A stretch of DNA of 64,000 nt from Tabrizicola thermarum. GTDB taxonomy: Bacteria; Pseudomonadota; Alphaproteobacteria; Rhodobacterales; Rhodobacteraceae. Made by a program: the position numbers and the translations under genes. Positions 21,509 to 30,219 of the stretch are shown here, one piece after another; position 1 is the stretch's first letter; each line of letters starts with the position of its first letter. The notes below the pieces were generated by a model. The model worked only from the letters and a program-made list of their open reading frames with translations. It did no database searches and had not been told where the DNA came from. The stretch is taken from contig NZ_QMJY01000013.1 of the NCBI RefSeq assembly GCF_003574395.1, positions 248,001 to 312,000 of the forward strand. Reading direction: 5' to 3'.

Positions 21509-21685
21509 CCCGGGCCTGACCCGGGACCTCTTGGTATGAGGCGGTGCGGCGGTGCCGAAGGAGTCCCCGGGTCAGGCCCGGGGCAGGCTCCCGGGTCAGG
21601 CCCGGGGCGGGCTCCCGGGTCAGGCCCGGGGCGGGCTCCCGGGTCAGGCCCGGGGCGGGCTCCCGGGTCAGGCCCGGGGCGGGTG
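21509..21685. repeat. Tandem 24-bp repeat (five copies) with one inverted copy, inside the smo operon
   Basis: Five direct units of 24 bases start at 21566, 21590, 21614, 21638 and 21662 and end at 21685. Each contains CCCGGGTCAGGCCCGGG. One copy in the opposite orientation lies at 21509-21525. The core is itself nearly palindromic (CCCGGG at both ends), so the transcript could fold into many alternative hairpins. It sits between smoF and smoG and probably lowers or stabilises message locally. There are no spacers, so it is not CRISPR. Copy number may vary between strains. Confidence 0.9.
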
Positions 21686-21693
21686 TCCTGCAG

Positions 21694-22566
21694 TCACGCA
21701 TCGAGGTTTCTCCCAAGGCCGCGCATCAGGAAGTAGGCCACGATGTTCGCAAGGATCACCGCGATGATCCCGCCCGCCGCCGCGCGGCCGATGTCCTTGG
21801 CGGCGATGGCCTGCTTGAAGATCATGTAGGGCAGCGTGGTCGAGGCCGAGCCGGGGCCGCCTTGCGTGGTGGTGAAGATCTCGCCGAAGATGCCCAGCAG
21901 GAAGATCGTCTGGATCAGGATGACCACGGTGATCGCCCGGGTCAGGTGCGGCAGGATGATATGGCGGAACCGGGCGAAGGGTCCGGCCCCGTCCATCTCG
22001 GCGGCTTCCAGCTGTTCCGAGGACAGGGATTGCAGCGCCGTGAGCAGGATCAGCGTGGCGAAGGGGAGCCACTCCCACGAGACGATGCCGATGACCGACC
22101 ACATCGGATACTGCTCGAGAAACAGGATCGGCTGCGCGCCGAAACCCCGGGCGATGGCCGAGAAGAGCCCGTTCTGCGGGTGCATGAACAGGTTCTCCCA
22201 GATCGAGGCGGCGACGGGGGGCATGACGAAGAACGGTGCGATGACCAGGATGCGCAAGGCTCCCTGACCCTTGACCGGCTGGTCGATGAGAAGCGCGATC
22301 AGGATGCCGAGGACGACGGTGATGACCAGAACCCCGCCCACCAGCGCCAGTGTGTTGAACAGCGCGAGCCAGAAGTCGGGCGAGTCGAAGAACCAGACAT
22401 AGTTGGTGAACCCGGTCCATCCGGTCCGGTCCGGCGACAGAAGCCGGTAGAAGCGGAACGAGTAATACAGCGTCATCGCCAGAGGCACGATCATCCAGAT
22501 CAGAAGCAGAACCACCGAGGGCGCCACCATCATGCGGGCGGCCAGGCGGCTGGACTGCGTGGACAT
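21694..22566 (-). CDS. smoF: Polyol ABC transporter inner-membrane permease
   Basis: 290 residues, six predicted membrane segments beginning at about residue 14. The EAA loop is EAAEMDGAGPFARFRHIILPHL. The ATG at 22566 follows GGGAG by 7 bases; upstream in-frame codons encode proline/arginine-rich read-through. MalF-type partner of SmoG in the sorbitol/mannitol importer. Confidence 0.93.
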   Translation of the reverse strand: MSTQSSRLAARMMVAPSVVLLLIWMIVPLAMTLYYSFRFYRLLSPDRTGWTGFTNYVWFFDSPDFWLALFNTLALVGGVLVITVVLGILIALLIDQPVKGQGALRILVIAPFFVMPPVAASIWENLFMHPQNGLFSAIARGFGAQPILFLEQYPMWSVIGIVSWEWLPFATLILLTALQSLSSEQLEAAEMDGAGPFARFRHIILPHLTRAITVVILIQTIFLLGIFGEIFTTTQGGPGSASTTLPYMIFKQAIAAKDIGRAAAGGIIAVILANIVAYFLMRGLGRNLDA

Positions 22567-22695
22567 GGGCGGTCTCCCGACACTCGATTGACGGATGGGG
22601 AAAGGGTGCTGCCGGACGTCGGGTCGGGCAAGCGGGCTGCGGGGGGCGATCCGAAGGACGGCTTGCAGGCGAGGGGTCCGCAAGCCGAAGGTGAT

Positions 22696-22724
22696 CCCGG
22701 GGGGCGTTGGAGCTTTCCCCCGGG
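22696..22724 (-). other. Stem-loop between smoE and smoF
   Basis: CCCGGGGG (22696-22703) and CCCCCGGG (22717-22724) form an 8-bp stem with a 13-base loop, 9 bases beyond the smoE stop. Without a T-run it is more likely a 3' stabiliser or partial block, as commonly found after the binding-protein gene of ABC operons to raise its level over the permeases. Confidence 0.5.
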
Positions 22725-22732
22725 GCCTGTGG

Positions 22733-24046
22733 TTACTTGATGTAGCCGGCGGCCTTCATCTCTTCGGTGACAAGGGCCTGCGCTTCGGACAGCGCCTGAT
22801 CGGCGGTCTTCTGTCCGGCCAGCGCCGCCGAGAGGATCTCGCCCACGCTGGTGCCGATCCCCTGGAATTCCGGGATGGCGACGAACTGGACGCCGACGTA
22901 GGGCACCGGCTTCACGGTCGGGTTGTTCGGGTCAGCCGAGTTGATGCTGTCGATCGTCATCTTGGCGAAGGGCACCTTGGCGTATTCCTCGTTGGAATAA
23001 AGCGAGGTCCGCGTGCCCGGAGGCACGTTCGCCCAGCCTTCCTTGGAGGCGACAAGCGCCAGATAGTCCTTGTTGGTCGCCCAGTTGATGAAGGTCTTGG
23101 CCGCGTCCTTGGCATCCGACGAGGCCGGAACCGCCAGGCTCCAGGCCCAGAGCCAGTTGCTGCGCTTGCCCAGGCCATTGTCCGGGGCCAGCGCGAAACC
23201 GACCTTGTCGGCCACGGTCGATTCCTTCGGATTGGTCACGAAGGAGGCCGCCACCGTGGCGTCGATCCACATGCCGCACTTGCCCTGGTTGAACAGGGTC
23301 AGGTTCTCGTTGAAGCCGTTGTTCGAGGCGCCTGCGGGACCGTAGTTGTTCATCAGGTTCAGATAGAAGTCGAGCGTCGCCTTCCACTCGGGCTGGTCGA
23401 ACTGGGGCATCCAGTTTTCATCGAACCAGCGCGCGCCAAAGCTGTTGGACATGGCGGTCAGGAAGGCCATGTTCTCGCCCCAGCCCGCCTTGCCGCGCAG
23501 GCAGATGCCGTTGATGCCGGCGTCGCGGTTGGTCATCGCCTTGGCCGCAGCCTCGATGTCGGCCCAGGTCGGCGCGTCGGGCATGGTCATCCCGGCGGCT
23601 TCCATCAGATCCTTGCGGTACATCACCATCGACGACTCGCCGTAGAAGGGCGAGGCGTAAAGGTTGCCGTCCACCGTCAGACCGCCGCGGATCGCGGGCA
23701 GAAGGTCATCGACGTCGTATTCCGCCGGCAGGTCGTTCAGGCTTTCGAGCCAGCCCTGCTTGCCCCAGATCGGAACCTCGTAGGTGCCGATGGTGATCAC
23801 GTCATACTGACCGCCGCCGGTGGCGATGTCGGTGGTCACGTTCTGGCGCAGGACGTTCTCCTCCAGCGTCACCCATTCGACCTTGATGTCCGGGTGCTTG
23901 GCATAGAAGTCGTCCATCAGGCCCTGCATGCGGACCATGTCACCGTTGTTCACGGTGGCAACGGTGATGGTGGTTTCGGCAAGCGCAGCACCCGCAAGGG
24001 TGAACGCAACCGACGCCCCGAGAAGGGCGCGGAGAGTCACTGTCAT
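22733..24046 (-). CDS. smoE: Periplasmic polyol-binding protein
   Basis: 437 residues. Signal peptide MTVTLRALLGASVAFTLAG, cleaved near ALAE. The mature part is a group-1 extracellular solute-binding protein: VKVEW-like strand, TTDIATGGGQYDVITIGTYEVP, and the closing region with SAALAGQKTADQALSEAQ. It captures sorbitol/mannitol for SmoFG. The ATG at 24046 has a strong GGAGG 6 bases upstream; an earlier in-frame ATG would place the signal peptide behind 12 extra residues. First gene of the operon after the candidate promoter/operator. Confidence 0.95.
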   Translation of the reverse strand: MTVTLRALLGASVAFTLAGAALAETTITVATVNNGDMVRMQGLMDDFYAKHPDIKVEWVTLEENVLRQNVTTDIATGGGQYDVITIGTYEVPIWGKQGWLESLNDLPAEYDVDDLLPAIRGGLTVDGNLYASPFYGESSMVMYRKDLMEAAGMTMPDAPTWADIEAAAKAMTNRDAGINGICLRGKAGWGENMAFLTAMSNSFGARWFDENWMPQFDQPEWKATLDFYLNLMNNYGPAGASNNGFNENLTLFNQGKCGMWIDATVAASFVTNPKESTVADKVGFALAPDNGLGKRSNWLWAWSLAVPASSDAKDAAKTFINWATNKDYLALVASKEGWANVPPGTRTSLYSNEEYAKVPFAKMTIDSINSADPNNPTVKPVPYVGVQFVAIPEFQGIGTSVGEILSAALAGQKTADQALSEAQALVTEEMKAAGYIK

Positions 24047-24070
24047 CTTAATCCTCCCTGGATGGCGAGT

Positions 24071-24103
24071 TGAGCAAATCATCGCCTGTTGAGCATTTAC
24101 TCA
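24071..24103. promoter_or_regulatory. Candidate SorC-family operator before smoE
   Basis: TTGAGCA occurs twice, at 24070-24076 and 24089-24095, 19 bases (about two helical turns) apart. The second is part of an imperfect palindrome TGAGCATTTACTCA (24090-24103). The -10 region of the smoE promoter lies within it, so a bound regulator would block transcription. Likely ligand: the SorC-type regulator encoded immediately upstream. Confidence 0.55.
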
Positions 24104-24124
24104 CACCCGGGCCGGAGTCGTCAA
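24095..24124 (-). promoter_or_regulatory. Candidate smo operon promoter
   Basis: TTGACG (24124-24119), five of six consensus. At 17-18 bases spacing the -10 would be AGTAAA or GTAAAT, weak and embedded in the palindrome TGAGTAAATGCTCA. A poor -10 under an operator suits an inducible operon. Confidence 0.4.
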
Positions 24125-24161
24125 GCCCCCTCTTTCGCTGCAACTGCGAAGGTCTTCGGGC

Positions 24162-25109
24162 CTAGTCCCGCTGCAAGATCGCGGTGGCGGTGCTTTCGTC
24201 GGTGACGAGGCCGTTGATGATCCGCCCCCGCAGCGCGGCATGGATGGCGCTGACCTTGTTCGGACCTGCCGCAACGCCGATGACCGGCTGGCCCTGGCCG
24301 GGCTCGACCCGGACGCCGCCGACCAGCGCATTGCGCGGGGTGTCGATGTAGCGTCCCTCGGCGTCGAAGATCCAGCTTCCGATCTCGCCCACGGCACCCA
24401 GCGCCTGCAACTCGCGCAGGGCTTCGGGGGTGACGAAGCCGTCGAGGGCCAGCGGCGCGTCCGGTCCCATCTGGCCGACGCCGACAAAGGTCACATCGGC
24501 CTGCCGCGCCAGGTTGAAAACGGTGCGGACCGGGCGCAGATGCATGAAGAACGCGCGCTCCTCGGGCGTGTCCGAGATCACCGGCACCGGCATCGGATAA
24601 TAGGTTGCGTTCAGCTTTTCCGCGACCCGGCTGATCACATCGTAAAGCGTTGCCGATCCGTCCGGCGCGATGTTGCCCAGAAGCGAGACGATGCGGTGCT
24701 GCACCGGATCCGCGAAGCTGAACTGTTCGGCCATCGCGCGCAGCGCCCGTCCCGTCCCGAAGGCGATCACCAGCGGCCTGGTGCTGCGCAGCACCCGCTC
24801 CAGCTCTCCGGCGGCGGCCGGGGCGATCGCGCGGGCCGGGTCCATGCCGGGGCCAAGGGAAGGCGCGACGCGGCAACGGGTCAGGCCGAAACGGTCGCGG
24901 AGCGCGGCCTCCAGGTCCAGACAGGCGCCGATCCGGTGGTTCAGGCGGACATGGATCAGCCCCTCGGCCATCGCCCGGCTGACCAGCCGCTGCGCGCGCT
25001 GGCGGCTGACCCCGAGTTCGGCGGCGATCTGGTCCTGGGTCATGCCCGCGACGTAATACAGCCACCCGGCGCGGGCGGCTTCGTCCTGAAGGGATGGTTC
25101 GCTGCTCAT
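24162..25109 (-). CDS. SorC/DeoR-family sugar-responsive transcriptional regulator
   Basis: 315 residues. Helix-turn-helix at about 8-50 (AGWLYYVAGMTQDQIAAELGVSRQRAQRLV), followed by the SorC sugar-binding domain at about 60-312 (AFGTGRALRAMAEQF, LLGNIAPDGSATLYDVISRVAEKLNA, VGVGQMGPDAPLALDGFVTPEALREL). The domain senses a phosphorylated or free polyol/ketose. Its ATG overlaps the stop of the HAD gene (ATGA). It sits directly before smoE on the same strand, the place of smoC in R. sphaeroides, and probably controls the TTGAGCA operator. Confidence 0.92.
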   Translation of the reverse strand: MSSEPSLQDEAARAGWLYYVAGMTQDQIAAELGVSRQRAQRLVSRAMAEGLIHVRLNHRIGACLDLEAALRDRFGLTRCRVAPSLGPGMDPARAIAPAAAGELERVLRSTRPLVIAFGTGRALRAMAEQFSFADPVQHRIVSLLGNIAPDGSATLYDVISRVAEKLNATYYPMPVPVISDTPEERAFFMHLRPVRTVFNLARQADVTFVGVGQMGPDAPLALDGFVTPEALRELQALGAVGEIGSWIFDAEGRYIDTPRNALVGGVRVEPGQGQPVIGVAAGPNKVSAIHAALRGRIINGLVTDESTATAILQRD

Positions 25110-25783
25110 GCCGCCTGCCTGCCCAAATCGGGCGCAATCTGGAAGAACTCGGCAAAGCTCGCAAGCCTGCGGTGCGGGCGGGCGCCCTCGGGTTCTTCGG
25201 GCGTCTGCGGGCCGAGGTGACTGCCGCCGACAAAACGCCAGACGGTCATCCCGGCGGCAAGGCCCGCGCGGAGGCCGGTCAGGCTGTCCTCGATCACCAG
25301 GGTCCGGGCCGGGGCAGCGCCCATCCGCTCGGCGGCGTGCAGGAAGAGGTCCGGCGCGGGCTTGCCGCGCGCGACCATGGTCGAGGTGAAGACCCGGTCG
25401 CCCACCAGATCGCTGAGGCCGACCAGCTTCAGCGACATCTCGACCCGGCGGGGAGAGGAGGAGGTGGCAACGCAGAAGGGCACGGCGATCCGGGTCAGGA
25501 CGTCGTGGACATGCGGGACGACCTTCAGCTCGCTCTGGAAGGCGGCCAGCAGCGCCTCGCGGTATTGCGTCTCGAAGTCGGGGGGCAGGTCGAGGCCGAA
25601 TTCCCGGCGGATCGTCTCCATCACCACGGGGTAGCTGCGGCCGAGGAAGTGGCGTTCGACGTAAGGCAGGTCGATTGTCAGGCCAAGCCGTGCCAACTCT
25701 GCCACCAGCATCCGCGCGCTGATGATCTCGCTGTCGATCAGCACGCCGTCGCAGTCGAAGATGACAAGGTCGAACTCGCTCAT
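25106..25783 (-). CDS. HAD-superfamily sugar phosphatase or phosphoglucomutase-like hydrolase
   Basis: 225 residues. Motif I FDCDGVLIDSE has the nucleophile Asp10 and Asp12; motif II is VATSSSP; motif III Lys in GKPAPDLFLHAAER; motif IV IEDSLTGLRAGLAAGM. The helical cap (about 15-80) places it with beta-phosphoglucomutase/GPP-type enzymes. Four-base overlap with the regulator gene suggests a role in the polyol pathway, for example removing phosphate from a sugar phosphate, but the substrate cannot be read from the sequence. It probably shares a promoter with the regulator. Confidence 0.88.
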   Translation of the reverse strand: MSEFDLVIFDCDGVLIDSEIISARMLVAELARLGLTIDLPYVERHFLGRSYPVVMETIRREFGLDLPPDFETQYREALLAAFQSELKVVPHVHDVLTRIAVPFCVATSSSPRRVEMSLKLVGLSDLVGDRVFTSTMVARGKPAPDLFLHAAERMGAAPARTLVIEDSLTGLRAGLAAGMTVWRFVGGSHLGPQTPEEPEGARPHRRLASFAEFFQIAPDLGRQAA

Positions 25784-25810
25784 GCGCCCATGCGTAGCGC
25801 AAGAGCCGCG

Positions 25811-26575
25811 CTAAAGGTAGCCCTGCGAGCGGAAGCTCAACTCGCGGCTCTTGCCGATGATGAGATGGTCGTGGAGCGTCAGGCCCAGCACGTCGCAGGC
25901 GTCCTTGACCTGATGGGTCATCGACAGGTCCGCGTCCGAGGGCGTCGGGTCGCCCGAGGGGTGGTTGTGGACGAGGATCAGCGCGCTGGCGTTCAGTTCC
26001 AGCGCCCGCTTGACGATCTCGCGCGGGTAGACTGGGACGTGATCGACGGTGCCCTTCGCCTGTTCCTCGTCCGCGATCAGCACGTTCTTGCGGTCAAGGA
26101 AAAGGACGCGGAACTGTTCGGTTTCCCGGTGCGCCATCGCGGTATGGCAGTAGTCGAGCAGCGCGTCCCAGGAGGACAGGACCGGCTTCTGGATCACCCG
26201 CGCCCGCATCATCCGCTGGGCGGCGGCTTCGACGAGTTTCAGCTCCAGCACCACGGCGGGACCGGCGCCCTTGACCATCTGGAGGCGGGCGGGAGAGGCG
26301 GTGATGACCCGGTTGAAATCCCCGAACGTGTCGAGGAGGAGACGGGCAAGGGGCTTCACGTCCTGTCGCGGAATGGCGCGGAAGAGGATGAGTTCGAGGA
26401 GTTCGTAGTCCGGCAGCGCCGCCCCGCCCGCCTGCATGAAGCGGTCGCGCAGGCGCTGGCGGTGGTCGGCGATGTAGGAGGGCAGCCGCCCGGTGAGCGC
26501 GGACGGCTGCGCCTCATCCTCATCGCCAGCGGGGGCGACGAGAGGCAGGAAGGGTTCGTTGAAGGACCTGACCAT
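25811..26575 (-). CDS. radC: RadC family JAMM/MPN protein
   Basis: 254 residues. N-terminal helix-hairpin-helix (about 45-105, with ELLELILFRAIPRQD and MVKGAGPA). C-terminal JAMM metal motif HNHPSGDPTPSDAD, with His203, His205 and Asp216 as ligands. RadC was linked to DNA repair by an early misassignment; its biochemical activity is still unclear, and some relatives sit on mobile DNA. Here it is a chromosomal single gene between the polyol genes and dnaJ. The nearby GTAGGGTGGGCA palindrome lies between its start and dnaJ. Confidence 0.93.
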   Translation of the reverse strand: MVRSFNEPFLPLVAPAGDEDEAQPSALTGRLPSYIADHRQRLRDRFMQAGGAALPDYELLELILFRAIPRQDVKPLARLLLDTFGDFNRVITASPARLQMVKGAGPAVVLELKLVEAAAQRMMRARVIQKPVLSSWDALLDYCHTAMAHRETEQFRVLFLDRKNVLIADEEQAKGTVDHVPVYPREIVKRALELNASALILVHNHPSGDPTPSDADLSMTHQVKDACDVLGLTLHDHLIIGKSRELSFRSQGYL

Positions 26576-26629
26576 GCGGCCCAGACTGCCGCAGCATGGT
26601 TGAGAAACGATTAACGGGTGAGGATGATG

Positions 26630-26657
26630 GTAGGGTGGGCAATACTGCCCACCCTAC
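26630..26657. repeat. Perfect 12-bp inverted repeat GTAGGGTGGGCA/TGCCCACCCTAC
   Basis: GTAGGGTGGGCA (26630-26641), loop ATAC, TGCCCACCCTAC (26646-26657). It sits after dnaJ (stop at 26664) and before radC. No T-run follows on either strand. The same palindrome family occurs as a dispersed REP-like element in many unrelated bacteria (recalled, not searched). It could also end dnaJ message. Confidence 0.8.
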
Positions 26658-26663
26658 GGAGGG

Positions 26664-27812
26664 TCAGCCCTTCATCCCGTCCCAGAAGCCCTTGACCTTC
26701 GAAAAGAAGCTGGAGCTTTCGGGGTTGTTCTCCTCGCTCAGCTTCTCGAACTCGCGCAAGAGTTCCCGCTGGCGCGATGTCAGGTTCACCGGCGTCTCGA
26801 CGGCCAGTTCGATCACCATGTCGCCGGTGTTCGACGACCGCAGCGCCGGCATCCCCTTCTGGCGCAGCCGCATCTGCTTGCCCGACTGCGCCCCGGCCGG
26901 GATCTTCACCCGCACCTTGCCGCCGTCGATCGTCGGCACCTCGATCTCGCCGCCCAGCGCCGCCGTCGGCATGCTGACCGGCACCCGGCAGAAGAGATGC
27001 ACGCCGTCGCGCTGGAAGAGCGGATGCTCCTTCACCTCGATGAAGATGTAGAGATCGCCGTTCGGCCCGCCGCGCAGACCCGCCTCGCCCTCGCCGGCCA
27101 GCCGGATCCGGGTGCCGGTCTCTACCCCTGGCGGGATGTTCACCGACAGCTGCTTTTCCTTCTGGATCCGGCCCTGGCCGCCGCAGGTCCGGCAGGGGTT
27201 CTTGATGATCTGGCCCATGCCGTTGCACTGCGGGCAGGTGCGTTCGATGGTGAAGAAGCCCTGCTGCGCCCGGACCTTGCCCATGCCGTTGCAGGTCGGG
27301 CAGGTGACGGGTTCCGCGCCCCCTTCGGCACCGGACCCGTGACAGGTGTCACAGGTGACCGAGGTGGGCACGCTGATCGTCTTCTGGACGCCGGTATAGG
27401 CCTCTTCCAGGCTGACGCGCATGTTGTAGCGCAGGTCCGAGCCCCTTTGCGCCCGGCTTCGACCACCACCGCCGCCGCCACGGCCCATGAAATCGCCGAA
27501 CAGGTCCTCGAACACGTCCGAGAAGGCAGAGGCGAAGTCGCCCTGCTGGCCATAGCCGCCGGGACGCGGACCACCGCCCATGCCGCCTTCGAAGGCCGCA
27601 TGGCCAAAGCGGTCATAGGCCGCCTTCTTCTGTTCGTCCTTCAGGACATCCCAGGCTTCGTTCACTTCCTTGAACTGGGCCTCGGCCTGCGGATTGTCGG
27701 CGTTGCGGTCGGGATGCAGCTCCTTGGCCTTCGTCCGGTAAGCCTTTTTCAGCTCTTCGGCCGAAGCGCCCCTCTTGACCCCGAGCACTTCGTAATAGTC
27801 ACGCTTTGCCAC
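26664..27812 (-). CDS. dnaJ: Chaperone DnaJ
   Basis: 382 residues. J domain 1-70 with the HPD triad at 33-35, then a Gly/Phe-rich linker ([13 protein letters not shown]), then the zinc region with four CxxCxGxG-type motifs: [24 protein letters not shown] and CRTCGGQG. The C-terminal substrate-binding beta domains end with a region containing WDGMKG. It delivers unfolded clients to DnaK and stimulates its ATPase. It follows dnaK by 72 bases with a hairpin between, the classic arrangement. Confidence 0.98.
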   Translation of the reverse strand: MAKRDYYEVLGVKRGASAEELKKAYRTKAKELHPDRNADNPQAEAQFKEVNEAWDVLKDEQKKAAYDRFGHAAFEGGMGGGPRPGGYGQQGDFASAFSDVFEDLFGDFMGRGGGGGGRSRAQRGSDLRYNMRVSLEEAYTGVQKTISVPTSVTCDTCHGSGAEGGAEPVTCPTCNGMGKVRAQQGFFTIERTCPQCNGMGQIIKNPCRTCGGQGRIQKEKQLSVNIPPGVETGTRIRLAGEGEAGLRGGPNGDLYIFIEVKEHPLFQRDGVHLFCRVPVSMPTAALGGEIEVPTIDGGKVRVKIPAGAQSGKQMRLRQKGMPALRSSNTGDMVIELAVETPVNLTSRQRELLREFEKLSEENNPESSSFFSKVKGFWDGMKG

Positions 27813-27838
27813 GGCAAAATCCCCATCTGGAACCGAGG

Positions 27839-27866
27839 AGGGGCGGCCCGTTGCCAGACCGCCCCT
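27839..27866 (-). other. Stem-loop between dnaK and dnaJ
   Basis: AGGGGCGG and CCGCCCCT form a perfect 8-bp stem around a 12-base loop, extended outward by GGAAC/GTTCC-like pairing. The lack of a long T-run on the minus strand suggests partial readthrough or 3'-end protection, which would explain less DnaJ than DnaK. Confidence 0.5.
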
Positions 27867-27884
27867 TTCCCGTGTTCCTGCGGC

Positions 27885-29792
27885 TTACTTCCGCTTGTTG
27901 TTGCCCAGGTCCTCGAAGTCGGCGTCGACGATGTTGTCGTCATCCACCGGCCGCGGCTCATCCTCGCCCGAGCTGCCCTCGGCCTGGCTGGCCTTGTAGA
28001 TCGCCTCGCCCAGCTTCATCGCCGCTTCGGTCAGGTTCTGGATCGCCGACTTGATCTTGCCGGCATCCTCGCCCTTCAGCGCGTCTTCCAGCGGGCTCAT
28101 CGCCAGCTCGATCGCCTCGACGGTCGCAGGATCGACCTTGTCGCCATGTTCGGCCAGCGACTTCCGGGTCGAGTGCAGCAGGCTTTCGCCCTGGTTCCTG
28201 GTCTCGACCAGTTCCTTGCGGGCGCGGTCGGCCTCGGCATTGGCCTCGGCGTCCTTGATCATCTTCTCGATGTCCTCATCGCTGAGGCCACCCGAAGCCT
28301 GGATGGTGATCTGCTGCGCCCGGCCGGTGCCCTTGTCCTTGGCCGAGACCGACACGATGCCGTTGGCGTCGATGTCGAAGGTCACCTCGATCTGCGGCAC
28401 GCCGCGGGGCGCGGGCGGGATCTGTTCCAGATTGAACTGGCCCAAGAGCTTGTTGTCGGCCGCCATCTCGCGTTCGCCCTGGAACACGCGGATCGTCACC
28501 GCGTTCTGGTTGTCCTCGGCGGTCGAGAAGACCTGGCTCTTCTTGGTCGGGATCGTCGTGTTGCGGTCGATCAGGCGGGTGAACACGCCACCCAGCGTCT
28601 CGATGCCCAGGGACAGCGGGGTCACGTCCAGAAGAACCACGTCCTTGACGTCGCCTTGCAGAACGCCGGCCTGGATGGCGGCGCCCAAGGCCACGACTTC
28701 ATCGGGGTTCACGCCCTTGTGGGGTTCCTTGCCGAAGAACTTGGTCACTTCCTCCACGACGCGCGGCATGCGGGTCATGCCGCCGACGAGCACGACCTCG
28801 TCGATGTCGTCCTTGGAGATGCCCGCATCCTTCAGCGCGGCCACGCAGGGCTTGATCGACTTCTTGATCAGGTCCTCGACCAGGCTTTCCAGCTTGGCGC
28901 GCGTCAGCTTCATCACCAGGTGCAGGGGCTGCCCGGTGTTCTTGTCCATGCTGATGAAGGGCTGGTTGATCTCGGTCTGCTGGGACGACGACAGCTCGAT
29001 CTTCGCCTTTTCCGCCGCTTCCTTCAGACGTTGCAGCGCCATCTTGTCCAGAGTCAGGTCGACGCCATGCTCTTTCTTGAACTCGTCGGCCAGATACTGG
29101 ACGATGCGCATGTCGAAGTCTTCGCCGCCCAGGAAGGTGTCGCCGTTGGTGGACTTCACCTCGAACAACCCGTCGTCGATCTCCAGGATGGTGATGTCGA
29201 AGGTGCCGCCGCCAAGGTCATAGACCGCGATGGTCTTCGATTCCTTCTTGTCCAGACCATAGGCCAGCGCGGCCGCGGTCGGCTCGTTGATGATGCGCAG
29301 GACTTCAAGACCGGCGATCTTGCCGGCGTCCTTGGTGGCCTGACGCTGGGCATCGTTGAAATAGGCGGGAACCGTGATGACGGCCTGCGTCACCGGTTCG
29401 CCCAGGTAGGATTCGGCGGTTTCCTTCATCTTCTGAAGGATGAAGGCCGAGACCTGGCTGGGAGAATACTTCTCGCCGCGCACCTCGACCCAGGCGTCGC
29501 CGTTGCCGCCGTCGACGATCTTGTAGGGGACGAGCTTCTTGTCCTTCTCGACCTCCGGGTCGCCCAGACGGCGGCCGATCAGGCGCTTGACCGCGAAGAT
29601 GGTGTTGGCGGGGTTGGTCACGGCCTGCCGCTTGGCGGGCTGGCCGACGAGGCGTTCAGTTTCCGTGAAACCGACGATGGAGGGCGTCGTGCGCGCGCCT
29701 TCCGAGTTTTCGATGACCCGGGGTTGCGAACCATCCATGATGGCAACGCAGGAGTTGGTCGTCCCGAGGTCAATACCGATGACTTTGGCCAT
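27885..29792 (-). CDS. dnaK: Chaperone DnaK (Hsp70)
   Basis: 635 residues. N-terminal ATPase starts [18 protein letters not shown]; phosphate-2 and adenosine motifs include [16 protein letters not shown] and [13 protein letters not shown]. The hydrophobic interdomain linker is [13 protein letters not shown]. The substrate domain and lid follow, and the acidic tail is [20 protein letters not shown]. It binds exposed hydrophobic peptides, cycling with DnaJ and GrpE (grpE is not in this window). The ATG is preceded by AAAGGGA. A sigma-32-type promoter lies about 110-140 bases upstream. Confidence 0.99.
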   Translation of the reverse strand: MAKVIGIDLGTTNSCVAIMDGSQPRVIENSEGARTTPSIVGFTETERLVGQPAKRQAVTNPANTIFAVKRLIGRRLGDPEVEKDKKLVPYKIVDGGNGDAWVEVRGEKYSPSQVSAFILQKMKETAESYLGEPVTQAVITVPAYFNDAQRQATKDAGKIAGLEVLRIINEPTAAALAYGLDKKESKTIAVYDLGGGTFDITILEIDDGLFEVKSTNGDTFLGGEDFDMRIVQYLADEFKKEHGVDLTLDKMALQRLKEAAEKAKIELSSSQQTEINQPFISMDKNTGQPLHLVMKLTRAKLESLVEDLIKKSIKPCVAALKDAGISKDDIDEVVLVGGMTRMPRVVEEVTKFFGKEPHKGVNPDEVVALGAAIQAGVLQGDVKDVVLLDVTPLSLGIETLGGVFTRLIDRNTTIPTKKSQVFSTAEDNQNAVTIRVFQGEREMAADNKLLGQFNLEQIPPAPRGVPQIEVTFDIDANGIVSVSAKDKGTGRAQQITIQASGGLSDEDIEKMIKDAEANAEADRARKELVETRNQGESLLHSTRKSLAEHGDKVDPATVEAIELAMSPLEDALKGEDAGKIKSAIQNLTEAAMKLGEAIYKASQAEGSSGEDEPRPVDDDNIVDADFEDLGNNKRK

Positions 29793-29900
29793 GTGTGTAT
29801 CCCTTTACTTCAGGCGATGTTCCGGCAAGGACCCTTGTTCAGCAGGCATCCCCACCTTGTGAGAAGGCGTCAGATCTGGCGGCCCGGCGCCCGTGTGAGG

Positions 29901-29932
29901 CGTATATAGGCAGGGGTTTTCCGGCCTGCAAC
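29901..29932 (-). promoter_or_regulatory. Heat-shock (sigma-32) promoter of dnaKJ
   Basis: On the minus strand GTTG (29932-29929), 18 bases, then CCTATATACG (29910-29901). The -10 matches the alphaproteobacterial RpoH pattern CYTATNTNNG at every defined position, and the -35 differs from CTTG by one base. Expected start near 29893, leader of about 100 bases. No better pair was found, and no CIRCE element (TTAGCACTC inverted repeat) was seen. Confidence 0.65.
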
Positions 29933-30219
29933 GGTTGCGTCACCGGCAGTCCTTCGAATCTTCCGTATTTCCGCGCCACGGCAACGCCAAGGCATCGACC
30001 GACCCGGGGTATCCGCCCGCCCGCTGGAGGACGCGGACTGCGCGGCACGGGCGGGCGAGCTGCATGCGCTTCCGGGGGAAGACGGCGCGGGCATGTCCGC
30101 TCTCATCAAGATCCCGACCGGGGCCTGTCAGCCCGATGCGGGCGAGCTTTTGCCGGATGACCGAAGGTCTGGCCGTATGACCCGGGCGTTGCGGGCGCAT
30201 CAGGCCCGCAAACCGCCGG
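29933..30219. other. Intergenic DNA upstream of the dnaK promoter
   Basis: No convincing gene. The only structure found is a perfect 8-bp hairpin TTGCGGGC/GCCCGCAA (30189-30211), 8 bases beyond the stop of the ABC-2 permease gene; it lacks a T-run but could define that transcript's end. Short open frames here show no ribosome site or recognisable product. Confidence 0.5.

Noticed and set aside
21566-21685. Possible CRISPR array
   Set aside because: The 24-bp units are contiguous, with no unique spacers and no cas gene nearby.
29795-30160. Plus-strand open frame upstream of dnaK
   Set aside because: It overlaps the sigma-32 promoter, lacks a ribosome site and has arginine/proline-rich shadow-like composition.
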